NCBI GenBank assembly: GCA_964507045.1
Contig: CAZDOO010000029.1
Location: 1 to 58,100, forward strand
Source of the DNA: UBA8199 sp964507045
Lineage (GTDB): Bacteria > Verrucomicrobiota > Verrucomicrobiia > Limisphaerales > UBA8199
Reading direction: 5' to 3'
DNA length: 58,100 bases
The stretch's first letter is position 1. Each line of letters opens with the position of its first letter. Position numbers and translations under genes: made by a program. The notes below the pieces were generated by a model. That model worked only from the letters and a program-made list of their open reading frames with translations. It was not told the DNA's origin and made no database searches. Shown here piece after piece: positions 52,137 through 58,100 of this stretch.

Positions 52137-54887
52137 TCAGGGAAGCCGCGTCACTCTCAGCCGCACGAAGCCGCTTGTGTTTGAACTGACTGGGGCGATT
52201 GCCTGCACAGTGATGAGTTGAGTCGCGCCTTGGTCTACCACGCCTGTCTGCCGGAAATAGGCCGGACCGGACTGCCAGTTGACGAGGTCTGTGGACCACT
52301 CAGTTGTCAGCGCCACGTCAGTAGCCGACTTGGACTTCGTGTACGTAATGGTAACGCAATCATTCTGCACGCGGGGCGTTAACGGGTTGGGGTTGGCGGT
52401 CTTCGGGGTCAGCCCCAGCGCGTATTCCATAAGGTTGGACAGGTCGTCATCATCGGGATCAGCAAGATCGCCCGCGCTATTTGGATTGGCCAGTTCCGCC
52501 GTGGTAAACTGTGCGAGGCGCCAGCCGTCAATGGGGCGGTCCTGGACGAGGATAGTGGCGTTGCTGACGGCGGTGAGCGTGTAACCGGCGGAGGGCAGCA
52601 GCGTGAGCGTAACGGTCCGATCTCCTTCGGGAACATCGTCCGGGAGGGGCACTACGACAAGCTGGGTAGCAGTTGCGCCCCCGGCCACGGTCAGGGAGCT
52701 TGGCAGGGCGACATAATCCACGCCGTTGGCGGCGCTGCCGCTGATCGAGTAATTCACCGTGACTGCTGGATTCGTGTCGCCGCTGCGCACGATGGCAAAG
52801 CGCGCCGTGTTGGTGGTGAATTCGCCTGCCAGCGCGTCGCTGGCGACGATCTCAATCGTCGGCGGGGGAGGCGGCAACGCCGCGCCGCCGACGCCCGCAA
52901 AGCGAATGGCATCGGCGACGCAGTAGGTGCCGGCCAGCGTGTTGTCATTGCGAATGACGACGCAGCCGCCGGTGCCCGCATTGAAATTCGTGGTCATGAG
53001 CTTAAACCAGCCGCCGCTGGAAACCGTTTGATTCACCCGCACGCGGTTCGTCCCGGCGGCATGGACGATGTCATAGGGCGTGTTGGTTGCGCGGTTGGAG
53101 TGTTCAACCCACCACGCATATACTTCGTAGGTGCCGTTCGTCGGCAGGGAGGGCGTGTAGCGCACCCACTGCGTTCCTTTGTTGGCGGACTGGTCGTGCC
53201 AGTAATCGCCGTTCCAGCCGCCGGCGTTGGCGCCGGCAACCCAGCCCGTGGAATTCGCGGTGCCCGGTCCGCCCTGGTCGAGGATAATCCCGTTGGTCGA
53301 ACCGGCGGCGGAGGTCCAGGTGAGCAGTTGCCCGTCCGCCCGAAGCTGCGCGGCCAATTTCGGGTAGCTGATCTGTTGCACCGGCACGTTGTCGTCAATC
53401 GCAAAGGCCGCCGCCGTCGCCGCGCTTTGGCTCGCCATCATGAACACCGGTTCCATGCGGCAGGAGGCAAACGCCACATGGCTGGCCGACAGGGCAAAAG
53501 TGCAGCAGAGGTTCTCGCACTCGCCCGCGCGCGGGATGATCGAACGATAGCTGATCGGGTAGGGGTAGGGCGGCGCGCTGCCGATGCTGCCTTCCCACCG
53601 CGAGTAGCCTCCGGCTGCCACCCGCTGCACGCCGTGCGAATCAATGGTGTAGCGCGCCAGGCAAATCCCATCCGGCGCCGTCACGCGGCTCTCGCAGTTG
53701 GATTGCGTCATCACGTAGTCGCTGACCATGCGGCGCGCTTCGCGCACGTAGATTTGCCAGGGCCAGCCTCCGTTGTCGGCAAACTCGTCCTTGGCCAGGC
53801 CCCACGACTGCATTTGCGTCCGCACATTGAGCGGCACGGTCAGGCTGTTGGCATAGAAATGGAGCAGCCCCCGGAGGTAATCTTCGTGCTGCTGCCGCGA
53901 CGCCTCCCGCCCCGCGTACGTGTTCGTCGCCCAGGTATAGTTGTAGCCCACGTAGTCGGTGGAGAGTTCTCCGTTCGCGTTGATGTCGGTCTTGCCGTTG
54001 GGAATAATGGTCTGGACGTGAATCAACTGGTCGAGCTGCACGGAACCGTCCTGCGCCACCCGTGCGTTGAGGTAGCGGCGGACCAGCTCGTAGTTGCTCT
54101 CGGAATAATTGGCCGGCGGGGCGATGGGAATCTTGTTCGTGGCGTTCTGCGTCAGGCAAAGGCGGAAATTGTAAGCCTGCAGCCGCTGATCGCCCTGGCC
54201 GACCGTGCCGCCGTTGTTGGTGTTGACCAGCGGCAGCAACCCGCTCGCCGGATTGCCGGCGACCACGTATGGGTCGTAGTTGTAGCTGCCGCCGGGCGAA
54301 CGAATGCCCGCGAGCGATTCATTGTAAACATTGGTGCCCTCGCGCCCCCAGGTGAAGGTGACGCCGGCGGCGGCGATCAGGTCGCCTTCGTAAGTGGTGT
54401 CAATGAACTGCTTCGCGCGGAAGGCTGATCCGTCCTGCATGGTCATCTGCGCGAGACGCCGGTTGGTCATCGTCACCGACGCCAGCAGTTGATTCGTGTA
54501 AACCGCCACCCCCGCCTCGGCGAGCATCTGCCCGAACACGTTCTCCGCCACGTGCGGCTCAAACCAAATCACCAGGTTGGTCGTGCCATACGCCGCGCCG
54601 ACCCGCCGGTAGAATTCACGCGAGATGCCGCCCAAGTACGCGTAGTTGTTGCCGGGCCCGATATCCGTGACGCCCAGCCCGCTGGCGGTCATGCCGCCGA
54701 CGTGGCGGTTGAGCGAGACCAGCGCGACGGATTTGCCCAGGCGCGCTGCCGCGACAGCAGCGGCGACGCCGCCGGAAGTGGCCCCATAGACGCAAATGTC
54801 GGATTCGACCACCGGGGCAGCCTCACCCACCAGGGCCGAGGCGAGGAAGCCAAACAGAACAGCGCGAACGGTTGCAGATCCAAGCAT
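52137..54887 (-). CDS. Exported FAD oxidoreductase with CBM-like and Calx-beta domains
   Basis: A 916-residue secreted flavoprotein (signal VRAVLFGFLASALVGEA). FAD_oxidored domain at about 25-530: ICVYGATSGGVAAAVAAARLG, RHVGGMTASGLGVTD, FIDTTYEGDLIAAAG. Then a golvesin/Xly-like carbohydrate-binding module (about 550-680; YEVYAWWVEHSNRATNTPYD), a Calx-beta domain (about 690-780; SGSAANGVDYVALPSSLTV and VPEGDRTVTLTL) and a C-terminal domain with an Asp-rich DPDDDDLSNLMEYALGL turn. It may oxidise a polymer-bound substrate. ATG 54887 opens the signal; the frame begins at 54935. Confidence 0.8.
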   Translation of the reverse strand: MLGSATVRAVLFGFLASALVGEAAPVVESDICVYGATSGGVAAAVAAARLGKSVALVSLNRHVGGMTASGLGVTDIGPGNNYAYLGGISREFYRRVGAAYGTTNLVIWFEPHVAENVFGQMLAEAGVAVYTNQLLASVTMTNRRLAQMTMQDGSAFRAKQFIDTTYEGDLIAAAGVTFTWGREGTNVYNESLAGIRSPGGSYNYDPYVVAGNPASGLLPLVNTNNGGTVGQGDQRLQAYNFRLCLTQNATNKIPIAPPANYSESNYELVRRYLNARVAQDGSVQLDQLIHVQTIIPNGKTDINANGELSTDYVGYNYTWATNTYAGREASRQQHEDYLRGLLHFYANSLTVPLNVRTQMQSWGLAKDEFADNGGWPWQIYVREARRMVSDYVMTQSNCESRVTAPDGICLARYTIDSHGVQRVAAGGYSRWEGSIGSAPPYPYPISYRSIIPRAGECENLCCTFALSASHVAFASCRMEPVFMMASQSAATAAAFAIDDNVPVQQISYPKLAAQLRADGQLLTWTSAAGSTNGIILDQGGPGTANSTGWVAGANAGGWNGDYWHDQSANKGTQWVRYTPSLPTNGTYEVYAWWVEHSNRATNTPYDIVHAAGTNRVRVNQTVSSGGWFKLMTTNFNAGTGGCVVIRNDNTLAGTYCVADAIRFAGVGGAALPPPPPTIEIVASDALAGEFTTNTARFAIVRSGDTNPAVTVNYSISGSAANGVDYVALPSSLTVAGGATATQLVVVPLPDDVPEGDRTVTLTLLPSAGYTLTAVSNATILVQDRPIDGWRLAQFTTAELANPNSAGDLADPDDDDLSNLMEYALGLTPKTANPNPLTPRVQNDCVTITYTKSKSATDVALTTEWSTDLVNWQSGPAYFRQTGVVDQGATQLITVQAIAPVSSNTSGFVRLRVTRLP

Positions 54888-55019
54888 GGTTGCAGGAGAT
54901 GACAAAGAGATGCCACGGATCTGCCTCCGGGGCAAGCTTGATGAAAAGCCGGGGCGAGCAGCCGGGACTTTGGAGCGGGATTGTGACCCCTGGCCGCCAA
55001 TACAGCGGGCAGGCCGCGG

Positions 55020-57899
55020 CTATTGTTTCTGCTGGAGCCAGACGCGGACGCGGAAGCAGGCGGACTGGGTCGAGGCGGAGGGAACGGAGAAGGTCAGGGT
55101 TTCGGAACCTGAGGCGATGGTGCGGTCAGCGAAGCCGGTCACGGGTTCCCAGACGCCCCCGTTCGCGAGGGTGGTGCTGCTTTCCAGGCAGTAATGGCGC
55201 TCAGTGTTCTGGTAGCCGGCACCCGCGACCGCCCGGGCCGGGAACGAGACTTCGACCGCGCCGCCTGCCAGGCGTGCTTGCGGCCCGAGGCTGGAACCGG
55301 TTTGGTTGGGATTGGTGCCGATCACGTATTCCTCGTGGTCAGTCAGCCGGTCGCTGTCGGTGTCGGTGTTCAGGCCCGCCGTGGTAAGATTAGTGAACCA
55401 GCTTTGCTCCCAAGTATCGGGGAGGAGGTCGTTGTCGGTGTCGGGTTCGTCCGGAGCCAGGGCGCCGGCGTGGAGAGCAGGGAACAGGTTGGTGACCGCC
55501 GCGGGACTGAGTTCGAAGATGATGAAGCCGTGAGTATTGGCTGCGCGCGTGTGCTGGAGCTGGGCCAGGGTGCCGTCCGACGGGAGCACATAAGCGCCGA
55601 TGCCGGGGTATACCGGAACGCGCCCCGCGACGTAGGTGAGTTGCTGGGCCACGACGTTGGTGAAATAGCTGAGGCTGGTGGTGTAATCCATCGGGCAAAC
55701 GAAATCCAGAATCCCGTTGGTGACCCAGAGGCGCCAGTCCTGGCCCACGCCGTCATAGGCGCTGGTAGCGCTGGAGAACACGGCGGCCGAGACCTGCACA
55801 TTGGTTTTGATGGCCTTGGTTCCCGCGTAAACAGCGGCGACCAGGCGAGTGATCTGGGCGCGGCGCCAGTCGAGGAAGGTGTTGCGCAGCGTGCCGGTCG
55901 CGAGGACGTCGGCGGGCCAGTTGGTGACGGTTTGCCCTGTCTGGGTCTGGAAGCGGTTGGAGCAACCGGTGCAGTAGCAGCAATCGCTGTCGGGATAGCG
56001 GATGTAGTCGAAATGGATGCCGTCTATGTCGTAGTTGCGGACGACTTCGAGCAGGGAGTTCGTTTCGAGGGCGAAATTGTCGGGATGAGAGGGGCAGAGC
56101 CAGTCCACCGCCGTTCCGCTGCTGGAGACCTGGGTGCGGTTGGCGGCGCGCAGGCTGGTGATGAAGGACTGTGGGGCGCCGCTGAGGTTCCAGTTGACCT
56201 TCCATACGTGGACCTGGAGGCCGCGCGCGTGGGCGGCGCCGACGCAAGCGGTGATCTGGTCGCCGTAATTGGTGTAGTCGGCCGAGTGCGGCAGGAAGGC
56301 GCTATTGTAGTGGGCCAGGCCGCCCCAAAGCATGTTGGGGAAGACGGCAGTGAAGCCGTTGGTCGCGAGCGCGTTGATGGCGGCAGGCCAATTGCCGGGG
56401 TAGGGGCCGGTGGCATGGTGTTCCCAGATGGCGCGGAACTCGGGCGTAACCGGCTTGAGGCTCAGGAAGTAGGCCTGTCGCAGGTGCGCCCGGGCGGACT
56501 GAGCCGCGAGGATCGCCTGCGGGTAATTCGTGGCCGCGACATAGGCCATCGCGCGGTCACGCTCGGCCGCCGTGGTGGCGAGTTCCGCTTCCACCAGCGG
56601 TGCGCGGAGGGTGCTTTCGGCGCTGTGGCGGATGCCGGCCATGGCCCCGGCATAAGCGCTGTAGGGTCCAACAGCCCCAATCTCAGCTATGGCGCCGGCC
56701 GCGGCGGCAGGCCAGACGTCGGGCAGGAAATAACCCACCATACACAGCAGCGCATAGGCCTTCCGGTCGGCATCATCGCCGAGCAGGATGTGGGACACGA
56801 AGAAGCCGTGGTCACTGGTCAGCCACGCCGCACGGCCGGTGGCAGCGCCGGAGCTGTTCTCCCAGGTAGCGCTGACGCGGGAATTGAGGCCGTTAGTAAC
56901 GGCGTAGGTGATGTTCCAGGAGGCCTGTTGGACCCGGGCCGGCAAGGCCGGGATGGCGGGGTCGGAAAAGACCCAGGCGGCGAAATCTCCCTGGGCCCAA
57001 CCGGTCGAGCGCACGCCGAGCAGCGGTTGCAGGCGCGAGGGCAGGAGGTAATAGACGAGGAGTTTGCCGCCGGCGGCGACGTAGCTCTCCAGGTTGGTAT
57101 ACTCGGTATCGGAGATGTTCTCGTTGTAGGGCAGAATCGCCAGCCGGCTTTCGGCGAGCAGGCCCGCTTCGACATTCGTGCGCGCCAGCACGCCACAGTC
57201 AATGTTGTAACCCCCGAGCCATTCCAGGTGCCGCGCGATCGTTTGCTGCACAACGGTCGGGTTGCTGCTGGCGTCGTCGCGGACCAGCAGCACCGGCGGT
57301 GTGTAGGCCCGCAACTGGCGCGCCGCCAGGTAGGTGTCGCGCGCCGCGCCTTTCCAGGGCGAGAGGCGGATGCGGTCAATCTGGTTCCACCCGGCCGGCG
57401 TGCCTTCGGTTACGAAGTTGGCCTTGGAAAAGCGGAGGGTCTGCCAACCGCCGGTTTGGCTGAGGGAGCCCGAGCCGTTGTACCAACCCGAGCCGGAATG
57501 GAAATAGATCGTAAAGTAGGAGATTGCCCCGGGATCGGGAATGAATGCCTCCAACGCGAAGTCCGTGTAGGCTGCCAGGTCCAGGCTGACCGTGCGGTCC
57601 CAATAGCAGCGAGTGTTACGGGTGGCAAAATCACAGGGGAGGGTCATGACCTGGTCCGCGCCCCAATCGCCGGAGGTGGCCATGTCCACCGCAGGCGCGC
57701 TGACCGCCACCCAGGTCCAGCGGGCGGCCGTGGTGTTGGTGTAGGCAAAGTCGTCAATGACGAGCGGAGCGCCCGGGCTGGCGAGCGGGCCGAGCAGGAA
57801 GAACAGCGCCGCCGAGGGGATCACGAGGCTGGCGAAGGCGGCTCGCTGGAGGCATCCGCTCCCTGCCGACAGGAAGCCTTGAGGACAAACAGATTTCAT
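55020..57899 (-). CDS. Secreted GHL10 (DUF187-type) glycosyl-hydrolase-like protein
   Basis: A 959-residue exported protein (signal: LVIPSAALFFLLGPLASPGA). A jellyroll-like domain covers about 45-200 and a class I amidotransferase-like region about 200-380 (LLVYYLLPSRLQPLLG). A TIM barrel of the GHL10 type covers about 470-800: FRAIWEHHATG, YDIDGIHFDYIRYPDSDCC and DFVCPMDYTTSL. A calcium-turn-like linker follows (PDTDNDLLPDTWEQSW, NTDTDSDRLTDHEEYVIGTN) and a C-terminal beta domain. It probably acts on an outer polysaccharide; activity in this family is little known. Confidence 0.8.
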   Translation of the reverse strand: MKSVCPQGFLSAGSGCLQRAAFASLVIPSAALFFLLGPLASPGAPLVIDDFAYTNTTAARWTWVAVSAPAVDMATSGDWGADQVMTLPCDFATRNTRCYWDRTVSLDLAAYTDFALEAFIPDPGAISYFTIYFHSGSGWYNGSGSLSQTGGWQTLRFSKANFVTEGTPAGWNQIDRIRLSPWKGAARDTYLAARQLRAYTPPVLLVRDDASSNPTVVQQTIARHLEWLGGYNIDCGVLARTNVEAGLLAESRLAILPYNENISDTEYTNLESYVAAGGKLLVYYLLPSRLQPLLGVRSTGWAQGDFAAWVFSDPAIPALPARVQQASWNITYAVTNGLNSRVSATWENSSGAATGRAAWLTSDHGFFVSHILLGDDADRKAYALLCMVGYFLPDVWPAAAAGAIAEIGAVGPYSAYAGAMAGIRHSAESTLRAPLVEAELATTAAERDRAMAYVAATNYPQAILAAQSARAHLRQAYFLSLKPVTPEFRAIWEHHATGPYPGNWPAAINALATNGFTAVFPNMLWGGLAHYNSAFLPHSADYTNYGDQITACVGAAHARGLQVHVWKVNWNLSGAPQSFITSLRAANRTQVSSSGTAVDWLCPSHPDNFALETNSLLEVVRNYDIDGIHFDYIRYPDSDCCYCTGCSNRFQTQTGQTVTNWPADVLATGTLRNTFLDWRRAQITRLVAAVYAGTKAIKTNVQVSAAVFSSATSAYDGVGQDWRLWVTNGILDFVCPMDYTTSLSYFTNVVAQQLTYVAGRVPVYPGIGAYVLPSDGTLAQLQHTRAANTHGFIIFELSPAAVTNLFPALHAGALAPDEPDTDNDLLPDTWEQSWFTNLTTAGLNTDTDSDRLTDHEEYVIGTNPNQTGSSLGPQARLAGGAVEVSFPARAVAGAGYQNTERHYCLESSTTLANGGVWEPVTGFADRTIASGSETLTFSVPSASTQSACFRVRVWLQQKQ

Positions 57900-58100
57900 T
57901 CGTGCGCAGCTCCAAGATCAAGTTCCCCGGCAACAACGGCAAGCCCGAAAGGTGCTAAAACCTGCAGCTGGGCGCATCTCACTTTCCTGCAGCAAACCGG
58001 GATGCGCCCATTGTGCGCGGTGCAACCCGACACCCCCCGGTTCGTCCGGGCTCCCTCCCCATCCCTGCACCGGCCCCCCACCGTCACCTCACCGTCACCC
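57900..58100. other. Window-end region without a gene
   Basis: I see no credible gene in these 201 bases. The end carries a short direct repeat (CACCGTCACCT then CACCGTCACC). Signals for the GHL10 gene may lie here but no clear promoter stands out. Confidence 0.4.

Overview
The window looks like chromosomal DNA of a high-GC Verrucomicrobiota bacterium, most likely the Pedosphaera/Limisphaerales group. The pointers are a PEP-CTERM exported protein, two pseudopilin-like proteins with the H-x9-DG type motif, multi-LamG and Ig-repeat surface proteins ending in the FFRLRK / FYQVIAQ style typical of that group, small phage-like proteins of the KIARLP...LNRRL type, few Shine-Dalgarno sites and many secreted glycoside hydrolases. 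This placement rests on gene style only; there is no rRNA or other marker gene here.

Layout. 1-4922: one end of an integrative element, with a D5-like helicase (cut by the window edge), a primase, an excisionase-like HTH protein, a divergent XRE repressor with operator palindromes, and a tyrosine recombinase. 4982-5077: REP-like palindromes. 5119-7861: five small co-directional genes, two of them related phage-like (DUF3486-type) proteins. 7963-16361: carbohydrate and glycerol genes, namely a GH43/GH32-like beta-propeller protein divergent from an alpha-toroid protein, a GH172 (DUF2961) protein divergent from an organophosphate-type MFS transporter, and a glpK-glpF operon. 16496-22953: a surface-protein region with a PEP-CTERM LamG protein, a triple-LamG protein translationally coupled to a pseudopilin, an unusual LuxR-type regulator, and a shrunken relic of a second such regulator. 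23290-23725: a MITE-like element with perfect 35-bp inverted ends enclosing an array of 11-bp repeats in inverted orientation. 23837-27124: a secreted GH38 alpha-mannosidase.

27221-32869 is the most notable region: a compact six-gene operon with an AbrB/MazE antitoxin, a PIN toxin, a WXG100-like protein, a coiled-coil protein, a second WXG100-like protein and a 1321-residue membrane FtsK/EssC-like ATPase. It reads as a minimal type VII-secretion-like (ESX-like) system in a diderm lineage.

32933-45384 is a pentose/plant-polysaccharide locus on the minus strand: reg_prop sensor kinase, response regulator, solute-binding lipoprotein (start overlaps the regulator stop), GH106-like rhamnosidase, L-arabinose isomerase, ribulose-phosphate epimerase and an SSS symporter. 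Together these could sense, release, import and isomerise arabinose- and rhamnose-containing pectic sugars. 45440-57899 holds two secreted FAD-dependent oxidoreductases, a large DUF4623/Ig-repeat protein with a clear terminator, a second pseudopilin behind a perfect 16-bp palindrome, and a GHL10 glycosyl-hydrolase-like protein. 57900-58100 shows no gene.
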